Assembly (NCBI GenBank): GCA_038327385.1
Contig: JBBQKY010000001.1
Location: 1-64,000 of the forward strand
Length of the DNA: 64,000 bases
Source: JAWWPG01 sp038327385
GTDB lineage: Bacteria > Actinomycetota > Actinomycetes > Propionibacteriales > Nocardioidaceae
Direction of reading: 5' to 3'
A program made the position numbers and the translations under genes. This document shows, in pieces, positions 32,608-39,900 of this stretch. The notes below the pieces were generated by a model. It saw only the letters and a program-made list of their open reading frames with translations. It was not told the origin of the DNA and ran no database searches. Within the stretch, counting starts at the first letter, position 1; every line of letters starts with the position of its first letter.

Positions 32608-32613
32608 AGCCTA
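32608..32613 (-). promoter_or_regulatory. Leaderless -10 element TAGGCT
   Basis: On the minus strand, TAGGCT is followed by 7 bases and GTG 32600. It selects this GTG over the in-frame codon at 32618, which would lie upstream of the hexamer. Confidence 0.55.
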
Positions 32614-32760
32614 ACCACTTGCAGCGGACAAACCGCAAGTAGTCCGCCTTCACCGCCAATCCGGCACCTGTGGGGATACAGGGACGAAAGGGACTAGCCG
32701 GTCAGCCGGGCCAGCGTTCACGGGTTGGACAGGCGCCGTGGCCAGCGTGCCGAGCCTGCT

Positions 32761-32766
32761 TAGGCT
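32761..32766 (+). promoter_or_regulatory. Leaderless -10 element TAGGCT
   Basis: TAGGCT is followed by exactly 6 bases and GTG 32773 of metF. No ribosome-binding site. Confidence 0.6.
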
Positions 32767-32772
32767 CGGCAG

Positions 32773-33759
32773 GTGGCTACCGGGTTCGCATCGACGATGG
32801 GTGACACACCCCCCGTCGTACGCGACATGCTTGCCACCGACCGGCCGTGCGTGTCGTTCGAGTTCTACCCGCCGAAGGACGACGAGGGCGAGAGAACGCT
32901 GTGGCGGGCCATCCGGGAGCTGGAACCGCTGCGGCCGGACTTCGTATCGGTGACGTATGGCGCCGGGGGGTCGACCCGGGACCGCACCGTCCGGATGACC
33001 GAGCGGATCGCCGCCGACACGACCCTCACCCCGGTCGGACACCTGACCTGCGTGGGGCACTCCCGCGATGAGCTGCGCAGCGTCATCGGACGGTATGCCG
33101 GTGCGGGGGTCCGGAACATGCTTGCGCTGCGGGGGGACCCGCCACGCGGCCCAGCCGGTGCGGCGGCGGGCTGGCGGCGGCATCCCGATGGGCTCGCGCA
33201 TGCCGTCGAGCTCGTGGCGCTGCTGCGCGAGCTCGGGGACTTCTGCGTCGGAGTCGCTGCCTTCCCGCGGGGTCACCCGGAGTCACGTGACCTGAACTCC
33301 GATGCTGCCGCGTTTGTTGCCAAGGCTGACGCGGGGGCGGACTTCGCCATCACGCAGCTGTTCTTCGAGGCGGATGAGTACACCGGCCTGCTGGCGCGGT
33401 TGCGTCGCCTCGGGTGTGACATTCCCGTCATCCCCGGAATCATGCCGATCACGAGTGTCGCCCAGATCAGCAGGTTCGCGGAGCTGTCGCAGATCGACGT
33501 ACCGCCTTCGATCACCGCTGAGCTGACCACCCTTGACGACGCGGGCCGGGTGCGGGCGCGCGGCATCGAGCTCGCGTCGGATCTGTGCGATGCGCTGCTC
33601 GCGGCCGGTGCGCCCGGGCTGCACTTCTACACGCTCAACCGGTCGACCGCCACGCGGGAGATCTACGACCGGCTTTCGACGGCTTCGATCGTCGCCCCGC
33701 TCTCGCAGGATCCGCCGCTTCGGACGGGTCAGGCTCTGCCGATGGCCTCGGCCACGTGA
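32773..33759 (+). CDS. metF: Methylenetetrahydrofolate reductase MetF
   Basis: This 328-residue FAD enzyme makes 5-methyltetrahydrofolate for methionine synthesis. Motifs: SFEFYPPKDDEGE (catalytic Glu), VSVTYGAGGSTRD, HLTCVGHS, NMLALRGDPP (Asp for folate and flavin), AAFPRGHPES, and FAITQLFFEADEY. GTG 32773 follows a leaderless TAGGCT. The 3' end overlaps the convergent FAD oxidoreductase gene by 31 bases. It is on the opposite strand to the polyprenyl synthetase, about 170 bases away. Confidence 0.95.
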   Translation: MATGFASTMGDTPPVVRDMLATDRPCVSFEFYPPKDDEGERTLWRAIRELEPLRPDFVSVTYGAGGSTRDRTVRMTERIAADTTLTPVGHLTCVGHSRDELRSVIGRYAGAGVRNMLALRGDPPRGPAGAAAGWRRHPDGLAHAVELVALLRELGDFCVGVAAFPRGHPESRDLNSDAAAFVAKADAGADFAITQLFFEADEYTGLLARLRRLGCDIPVIPGIMPITSVAQISRFAELSQIDVPPSITAELTTLDDAGRVRARGIELASDLCDALLAAGAPGLHFYTLNRSTATREIYDRLSTASIVAPLSQDPPLRTGQALPMASAT

Positions 33760-35036
33760 GCGGCCTGCCAGGCGACGTACGGAACGGATGCGCCGAGCAC
33801 GAGTCCGGTGCCGAGACAGTGCAGTCCCGGGAGCGGCCGCCCCAGAGCGGCGCGCGCGACGGCCGTTCTCCGTCCAGCCCAGCCCGGGAGCGGACCGCCG
33901 GCGGGTCGCTCGAGACGTGACCTGACGAGGTCGCGTACGTCGAGCCCGCGCCGCGCCATCGTCAGCAGCACGTCGTCGGCGCCGAATCCGTGGGAGGTGA
34001 CAGTCCAGGCCGGACAGACACCCGGACCCACCTCGGTACTGACTACGACGAGGGGCTCGCCATGGAGCACCACCTCCCGCGGCAGCATCGGGGCTTCCGG
34101 CGCGAGGGCGAGGTACGAAACGGTCCCCCGAGGTCCCGGGGGTGCAGCCGTCAGGGCTGCCGCGCGACGTGCGACGGGGTGGTCGAGCAGTCGGCCGAAC
34201 ACCTGCTGCGGGGACACGGCGGCCACGACCACATCGCTTCCTAGGAGGGAGCCGTCCGCCAGGGTCACACCGGTCGCCCGGCCGGCGGCGGTGCGCACGG
34301 ACGTCACCTCGGTGCGGAACCTGACCTCCACCCCCCGCTCGTCCATCCGCTCGAGCAAGGCGTCGGTGAGGTCGGCCGTGCCGCCGGGAAACCGCCAGAC
34401 GCCGAAGGTCCGCTCGACGTAGGAGTCGACGCTGCGAAAGGCCGGCTCGGTCCTCGGGTCGCCGCCTTCGCGCTGCGCCGGGTAGCCGGCGAGCAGTCGA
34501 AGCCGGTCGTCGGTCAACGCCTCGGCCAGCTCTCGCTCCAGGGACCGCCTGGTGCGGAGGGCGTTGGCCACTTTCCGCTCGCTGAGCCTCACCGGGCCGG
34601 CCGGGTTGTCCAGGACCGCGGTGCGCAGCAGCTCCCAGACATCGCCATGCCTGTCGACGAAGCCCGTCCAGGCCACCCCGGCGCTGCTCCCGAGGGCCCG
34701 GCTCACGGCGTCGAGCTGAGCACCGCGCGACCCGGTCGGCAGGTCGAGGGTCGTGCCGTCCGAGAAGAGATGCCGCCTCGCTGGTGTGCTGGGCTCGAGG
34801 TCGACGTACCTCTCGAGCGGACGACCGGACTTGCGGAAGAGGTCGCGCAGGACCGCCGGGATCGTGGTTTGCATCGGTGTGGCGTCCCAGCTGGAACCGT
34901 CGTGCGATATCCGCTCCAAGAGGCCGCCCGGGCGCTCCGAACGCTCGCACACGATCACCCGGTGGCCCAGCTTGGCGAGCCTGGCGGCGGTCGCGAGACC
35001 ACCGAGTCCGGCCCCGATGACGACAACGTCAGTCAT
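33729..35036 (-). CDS. FAD-dependent oxidoreductase, phytoene-desaturase-like
   Basis: This 435-residue amine-oxidase/CrtI-type flavoprotein has the FAD-binding VVVIGAGLGGLATAARLAKLGHRVIVCERSERPGG at the N-terminus, a central FPGGTADLTDALLERMDERGVEVRF, and the C-terminal PGLHCLGTGLVLGASVPYVAWQAAHVAEAI. Carotenoid desaturases, protoporphyrinogen oxidase and less-characterised isomerases share this layout; the substrate is unknown. No phytoene synthase is nearby, so carotenoid synthesis is not established. The nearby polyprenyl synthetase makes an isoprenoid substrate possible. Confidence 0.85.
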   Translation of the reverse strand: MTDVVVIGAGLGGLATAARLAKLGHRVIVCERSERPGGLLERISHDGSSWDATPMQTTIPAVLRDLFRKSGRPLERYVDLEPSTPARRHLFSDGTTLDLPTGSRGAQLDAVSRALGSSAGVAWTGFVDRHGDVWELLRTAVLDNPAGPVRLSERKVANALRTRRSLERELAEALTDDRLRLLAGYPAQREGGDPRTEPAFRSVDSYVERTFGVWRFPGGTADLTDALLERMDERGVEVRFRTEVTSVRTAAGRATGVTLADGSLLGSDVVVAAVSPQQVFGRLLDHPVARRAAALTAAPPGPRGTVSYLALAPEAPMLPREVVLHGEPLVVVSTEVGPGVCPAWTVTSHGFGADDVLLTMARRGLDVRDLVRSRLERPAGGPLPGWAGRRTAVARAALGRPLPGLHCLGTGLVLGASVPYVAWQAAHVAEAIGRA

Positions 35037-35049
35037 CGCGCATGGCGAC

Positions 35050-35580
35050 TCACCCGACGGTGACCGTGACCGCGTTCGACGTCTTACCGGTGGAGCTGTC
35101 CAGCATCCGGAAGTGGTTGACGCCGGTCATCGAGGTCTGGACGTAGGTGGCGAAGCTGCCAGTGTGCACGGTCGTCGTGGTCGGGAAGTCGCTGAAGGAC
35201 CCGTGACCGAGGCTGCGTTGCACCTGCAACGTCGTGCCGTCGTGGCCGGGATAACCGCCCGTGAGGTTGATCCGCCCGAAGCTTCCGACGCTGCGGGGGC
35301 TGGCGACGAGCCTGATCGCATGCTGGGCGGGAGGCGGTTTCGATGTCGTCGCCGGCGAGGGCGAGCTCGGCCGGGTGGGCGGAGCGGTGTGCCTGGTCGC
35401 GTCACCTGTCGTCGGCAGGATGAGGTCCGGGCTCGAGCTCGACGAAGCGCCGCCGATGCCGACGTAGTCGGCGGCCCGGACGGCGATGACGGCGATGATC
35501 CCCCCGATGAGAATGCCGACCGCGAGGAGAGCGGACAGTCCGATCGCAAGCTGCCGTTGCCAGCTTGGTTCGTTGTCCAC
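35050..35580 (-). CDS. Membrane-anchored protein with Ig-like extracellular domain
   Basis: This 176-residue protein has a short cytosolic N-terminus, one transmembrane helix (about 13-38, LAIGLSALLAVGILIGGIIAVIAVRAA), a Ser/Thr/Pro-rich linker and a C-terminal about 85-residue beta-rich module resembling bacterial Ig-like surface repeats. GTG 35580 with GGAG 8 bases upstream is preferred; ATG 35622 is an alternative. It starts a few bases after the oxidoreductase start, in the same direction, so an operon is possible. Function unknown. Confidence 0.7.
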   Translation of the reverse strand: MDNEPSWQRQLAIGLSALLAVGILIGGIIAVIAVRAADYVGIGGASSSSSPDLILPTTGDATRHTAPPTRPSSPSPATTSKPPPAQHAIRLVASPRSVGSFGRINLTGGYPGHDGTTLQVQRSLGHGSFSDFPTTTTVHTGSFATYVQTSMTGVNHFRMLDSSTGKTSNAVTVTVG

Positions 35581-35695
35581 AGGTCCTGCTCCGTTGCCTC
35601 GATGCTGCCGGTTCGGCCCCATCGTCGCACGCTGGCACTCGTGCGCGGCAGACGGTTTGCCTCGGCGCGAGCCGTCCCGGAGAGTGGTGCGTCGC

Positions 35696-36193
35696 TCAGC
35701 CGACGTCGATCTCGGTCGCTGCGGTGAGTGCTCTGAGCTCGTCGTACGACGTGTCGAAGACCGCATGAGCATGGCCCGCGGCCGCCCAGATGATGCGATG
35801 GGCGGCCAGGGCCCGATCGAGGTACGTCGTCAGCGGCAGCGGGTGGCCGACCGGCGCGACGCCGCCGATCGCCTGCCCGCTGTGTGCTCGGACGAAGTCC
35901 GCGCTCGCTCGCCGCAGCTCCCGCACTCCGAGCGCGCGCCCGACCAGCACAGTGTCGACGCGGTGGGCTCCTGAGGTGAGGATGAGCACGGGAGAGCCGT
36001 CGGCGTCGAAGACCAGCGAGTTCGCTATCGCACCGACCGGACAGCCGAGGGCGTCGGCGGCCTGCTGGGCGGTGCGTGCCGCGTCCGGCAGGACCCGGAC
36101 GGAGCCGGTGGCGCCCAGCTCGCGCAGCCGGTTCATCACGTTGTCGATGCTGGGGTGGCGCAGTGCCGCCGGCTCGGGCTCGTGCTCATGCAT
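35696..36193 (-). CDS. YbaK/EbsC-type aminoacyl-tRNA deacylase
   Basis: This 165-residue YbaK-fold protein hydrolyses mischarged tRNAs such as Cys-tRNA-Pro or Ala-tRNA-Pro in characterised relatives. Conserved features are GCPVGAIANSLVFDADGSPVLILTSGAHRVD, the VRAHSGQAIGGVAPVGHP glycine-rich substrate loop and the C-terminal AAAGHAHAVFDTSYDELRALT. ATG 36193 is fixed by TAGCAT 6 bases upstream. Substrate specificity cannot be told by eye. Confidence 0.92.
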   Translation of the reverse strand: MHEHEPEPAALRHPSIDNVMNRLRELGATGSVRVLPDAARTAQQAADALGCPVGAIANSLVFDADGSPVLILTSGAHRVDTVLVGRALGVRELRRASADFVRAHSGQAIGGVAPVGHPLPLTTYLDRALAAHRIIWAAAGHAHAVFDTSYDELRALTAATEIDVG

Positions 36194-36199
36194 CCGGTG

Positions 36200-36205
36200 A
36201 TGCTA
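36200..36205 (-). promoter_or_regulatory. Leaderless -10 element TAGCAT
   Basis: Minus strand TAGCAT, 6 bases, then ATG 36193 of the YbaK-type gene. No ribosome-binding site. Confidence 0.6.
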
Positions 36206-36238
36206 GGCCAGCCGCCGCGCCTTCCCCATTTCTCCTCC

Positions 36239-36324
36239 GCCCTCCCCGGTAGTAAGGAGCAAACCGGGGCCTGCAGGCGCCGCAGAGCCCCCGCTTCGTT
36301 CCTTACTACCGCCGGGGGAGGGGT
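36239..36324. repeat. Long imperfect inverted repeat in intergenic region
   Basis: CGGTAGTAAGGA (36247-36258) and its perfect complement TCCTTACTACCG (36300-36311) face each other; the pairing is extended outward by CCCTCCCC and GGGGAGGG (with a 3-4-base insertion) and inward by CGGGGC and GCCCCCG. The 41-base interior is not a known element. It lies between divergent genes, not at a gene end, so a terminator role is unlikely. A small mobile-repeat remnant or repetitive palindromic element is possible. Confidence 0.6.
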
Positions 36325-36357
36325 GGTGGGTCAGCGGAGACTCTCGGATGGTCGGGG

Positions 36358-36386
36358 TTGACGCGGGGGCGGCGAGCGGGTTTACT
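36358..36386 (+). promoter_or_regulatory. Sigma-70-like promoter of the DNA-damage cassette
   Basis: TTGACG (36358-36363) and TTTACT (36381-36386) are separated by exactly 17 bases, a good vegetative promoter. The predicted start near 36393 is a few bases before the LexA-type box, so bound LexA would block early elongation or open-complex formation. Confidence 0.7.
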
Positions 36387-36397
36387 GAGGGAACGGT

Positions 36398-36413
36398 TCG
36401 AACATGCGTTCGA
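36398..36413. promoter_or_regulatory. SOS (LexA-type) box
   Basis: TCGAACATGCGTTCGA is TCGAAC-N4-GTTCGA, the actinobacterial/Gram-positive-type LexA operator, with perfect 6-base arms. It lies just downstream of the promoter and upstream of the DUF6504-like gene and dnaE2, matching the known LexA control of dnaE2 in mycobacteria. Confidence 0.88.
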
Positions 36414-36421
36414 TCCTTTGA

Positions 36422-36439
36422 GCGAGCTGCGCAGCTCGC
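36422..36439. repeat. Perfect 18-base palindrome in the cassette leader
   Basis: GCGAGCTGCGCAGCTCGC reads identically on both strands and would form a 7-bp hairpin with a GCGC loop in the transcript, 9 bases downstream of the SOS box. It could stall transcription or protect the leader. Between it and ATG 36621 there are about 180 bases without a convincing gene, including three copies of TGCTCC at 36501-36518. No other feature was seen in the 427-base gap 36194-36620. Confidence 0.5.
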
Positions 36440-36620
36440 CCGAAGGCGGATCGCCGTGGCGGGGATGGCTTCGACCCCCGTCCCTGCCACGGCCATCTGC
36501 TGCTCCTGCTCCTGCTCCTGCTCTAGCTCCGGCTGCTCACCGGCCGGGCGCACGCTCGGTCCACGGCTGTCCTCCACCCTGGGTTGCCGCATGTCCGCAG
36601 GCTCTCGGAAGGTGGTTCGG

Positions 36621-36908
36621 ATGCGCCGGTACGACGACCCGATCGACGTCCGCCGCGGGCTGGTCGCGGGTCTCGACGCACCCGAGCAGTTCGTCTGGCG
36701 CGGCAGGCTGTGGGTAGTCCGGGAGGTCATCGCGCACTGGGTCAGGACGGGCGCCTGGTGGGACCAGGATGACGCGCGTGACCTGCTGGCCGAGCGCGAG
36801 GTGTGGCGGGTCGAGGCAGGGCGGGGACAGGCGGTGTCCGCCGGCGTCTTCGACCTCGCCTTCGACTGGGGCGACGGGCGCTGGCTGCTCGTCTGCAGCA
36901 GCGACTGA
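36621..36908 (+). CDS. DUF6504-like small protein of the dnaE2 cassette
   Basis: This 95-residue protein (MRRYDDPIDVRRGLVAGLDAPEQFVWRGRLWVVREVIAHW... LAFDWGDGRWLLVCSSD) has the pattern of a small family regularly encoded next to imuB and dnaE2 in actinobacteria. Its Trp/Arg-rich beta strands suggest nucleic-acid or polymerase contact, which is inference. ATG 36621 follows GGAAGGTGG; the longer upstream frame is a Cys/Ser-rich artefact. It ends 13 bases before dnaE2. Confidence 0.82.
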   Translation: MRRYDDPIDVRRGLVAGLDAPEQFVWRGRLWVVREVIAHWVRTGAWWDQDDARDLLAEREVWRVEAGRGQAVSAGVFDLAFDWGDGRWLLVCSSD

Positions 36909-36921
36909 TGGGCAGCGACTG

Positions 36922-39900
36922 ATGGACCCGTTCGTCCACCTGCACGTCGCGTCCGGCTACTCGCTCAAGTACGGCGCCTCGCACCCTCGCCAGCTGGCGG
37001 AGCGGGCCGCCGAGGCGGAGATGGACGCCCTCGCCCTCACCGACCGCGACGGGGTCTACGGAGCAGTCCGGTTCGCGAAGGCCTGCTCGGCGAACGGCAT
37101 CCGGCCGATCCTCGGCGTCGACCTGGCGATCGAGCCCTCCGGGCTTGTTCCAGAGCCCTCCGGGCTCGTCCCGACCATCCGAGACTTCCCACCCGACCAT
37201 CCGAGACTTACCGCCCGACCATCCGGGCTTGTCCCAGCCACCGTGAGCGCGCGGACGCCGGTCCGCGGCGGGCAATACCTCGACCACGACCGGGCGCATC
37301 CCCGGGTCACGCTGCTGGCCGGCAGCCGGGCGGGCTGGGCGGCGCTGTGTCGGCTGACCTCCGCCACCCATCTGCGCGGGGAGCGCAGCGTGCCGGTGAC
37401 CACTCGCGGCCTCGTCGCCGACCACCTGTCCGGGCTGGACTCCGGCACCGACCTGCTCGTTCTCCTCGGGCCCTCCTCCGAGCTGGGATGGGCGGCGGCG
37501 CTGCGCCGTGACGACATGGCGCGCGCGGTGCTGCGCGACTGGTACGACGTGACCGAACGCACCAACCTCGTCGTCGAGGTGGTCTCGCACCGGCGGTCCG
37601 GCGTCGGGCCCGGGTCGAGCCCGCACGCCGCGAGGATGGCCGGCGTCGCCGCCTCGGCCGGTTGCCAGCTCGTCCTGACCAACGAGGTCCGCTACGTCGA
37701 CCGCGCCGACGCTCCGGTGGTCGACGTACTCGATGCGGCCCGGCGGCTGGTCCCGCTCGACCTGCGCCACGTCGACCGAGCCAACGCCGAGGGGTTCTTG
37801 AAGACCGGCAAGGAGATGGCCGACATCGCCGACGAGATCTGCCGGTTCGCGGGTCTCGGCGACAAGGAGGCGGAGCGGCTGCTCGCCGGCACCCGCGCGG
37901 TCGCCGACCGGTGCGCGCTCGACCCGCGCGCCGACCTCGGGATCGGCGAGGTCCACTTCCCCGAGCTCGCCGTCGTAGAGGGGGGAGCGGGCACGTCCGG
38001 CGACGCCGTGCTGCGGGCGCGCTGCGAGGCGGGGATCGGCAGGCGGTACGGCTCGGGTGCCGACCTGCCGGCAGTTCGCGACCGGCTCGACGACGAGCTG
38101 ACGGTGATCGGCGGACTCGGGTACGCGACGTACTTCCTCACCGTCGCCGACGTCGTGGACCTGGTCCGCGACCGGGGGATCCGGACGGCGGCTCGCGGCT
38201 CGGGGGCGGGCAGCCTGGTCAACTACCTGCTCGGCGTGTCCGGCGTCGACCCGTTGCGCTACGGCCTACTGATGGAGCGGTTCCTGTCGCCGCTGCGCCA
38301 GGCGCTGCCGGACATCGACGTCGACGTGGAGTCCGCGCGCCGTCTCGAGATCTACGACGCGATCCTCGAGCGGTACGGCGGGGAGCGCTGCGCCTGCGTC
38401 TCGATGATGGACACCTACCGGGTGCGGCACGCGATCCGCGACGTCGGAGCGGCTCTTGGCCTGCCGCCGGGCGAGATCGACCAGCTAGCCAAGGCGTTCC
38501 CGCACATCCGGGCTCGCGACGCCCGCGCCGCGATGCGGGAGCTCCCGGAGCTGCGCAGCGTCAACCTCGGGGAGGGTCGCCTGGACCTGCTGTTCACGCT
38601 GGTGGAGAAGCTCGACGGGCTGCCCCGCCACATCGCGATGCACCCGTGCGGCGTGCTGCTCTCCGACGCCACGCTGCTCGACCGCACCCCGGTCGAGGCG
38701 AGCTTCCTCGGTTACCCGATGAGCCAGTTCGACAAGGAGGACGTCGAGGACCTGGGGCTGCTGAAGCTCGACGTGCTGGGCATCCGGATGCAGTCGGCGA
38801 TGGCACACGCCGTCGCTGAGGTGGCCCGGGTCGGCGGGCCCGTCATCGACCTCGACGACGAACAGCAGGTGCCGCGCGACGACCCGGCGACGTACGCGCT
38901 GATCCAGAGCACGAGGACGCTCGGGTGCTTCCAGATCGAGTCGCCGGGGCAGCGCGAGCTGGTCGGCAAGTTCGCGCCGCGCGGGTTCGAGGACATCATC
39001 ATCGACATCTCGCTGTTCCGGCCGGGGCCGGTCAAGAGCGACATGATCAACCCGTTCCTGCGGGTGCGGCACGGCTGGTCGCCGGCGGAGTACCTCCATC
39101 CCGACCTCGAGCCGGTGCTCGAGCAGACCTATGGCGTCGTGGTGTTCCACGAGCAGGTCATCGAGATGATCGCCGTCGTCGCCGGGTGCGGCCGCGCCGA
39201 GGCCGACGAGGTACGTCGCGCGCTCGGCGACCGCGAGGCCAAGGAGGACGTCCGGACGTGGTTCTTCCCCCGCGCCCTCGCGGGCGGCTACCCGCTCGCC
39301 GTCGTCTCGCGGGTGTGGGAGGTACTCGAGGCGTTCGCCTCGTTCGGTTTCTGCAAGGCCCACGCCGCGGCCTTCGCGCTGCCCACGTTCCAGTCGGCGT
39401 GGCTGAAGGCGCACCACCCTGCCGCGTTCCTCGCCGGCGTGCTCACCCACGACCCCGGCATGTACCCCAAGCGGCTGATCCTCGACGACGCCCGCCACTT
39501 CGGGATCGCCGTGCTGCCGCTCGACGTCAACACCTCCGACGACGTCTACCGCGTCGAGCGGCGGGGCGGGCGCTCTCCGTCAGCGGCAGGGGCCGAGGCT
39601 GCGTCGGACGGCATCCGGCTGGCGCTGAACGAGGTCAAGGGCATCAGCGCAGCCGAGGTCGCCAGGATCACCGCCGCCCGGCCGTTCTGCTCGCTGACCG
39701 ACCTGTGGCAGCGGGCGCGGGTGTCTCGCCCGGTCGCGGAGCGGCTGGTGCTGGCCGGTGCCCTCGACTCCCTCTACGGCATCGGTTCTGCGAACCAGTC
39801 GTTCGGATCTTCAGTGCCGGTACGACGGCGGGGCACCGTCACCCGCCGTGACCTGCTGCTGCAGGTGGCGGAGCTCGACAGGTGGACCCGCGCCACCGAC

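Noticed and set aside
33283..34950. Minus-strand 555-codon frame across metF and the oxidoreductase
   Set aside because: It is a different frame of the oxidoreductase strand, Arg-rich and without motifs, while the adjacent frame has a clear FAD-binding site.
36348..36620. In-frame upstream extension of the DUF6504-like gene, rich in Cys and Ser
   Set aside because: It covers the promoter and SOS box and its composition (CCSCSCSCSS) reflects the TGCTCC repeat, not a protein.
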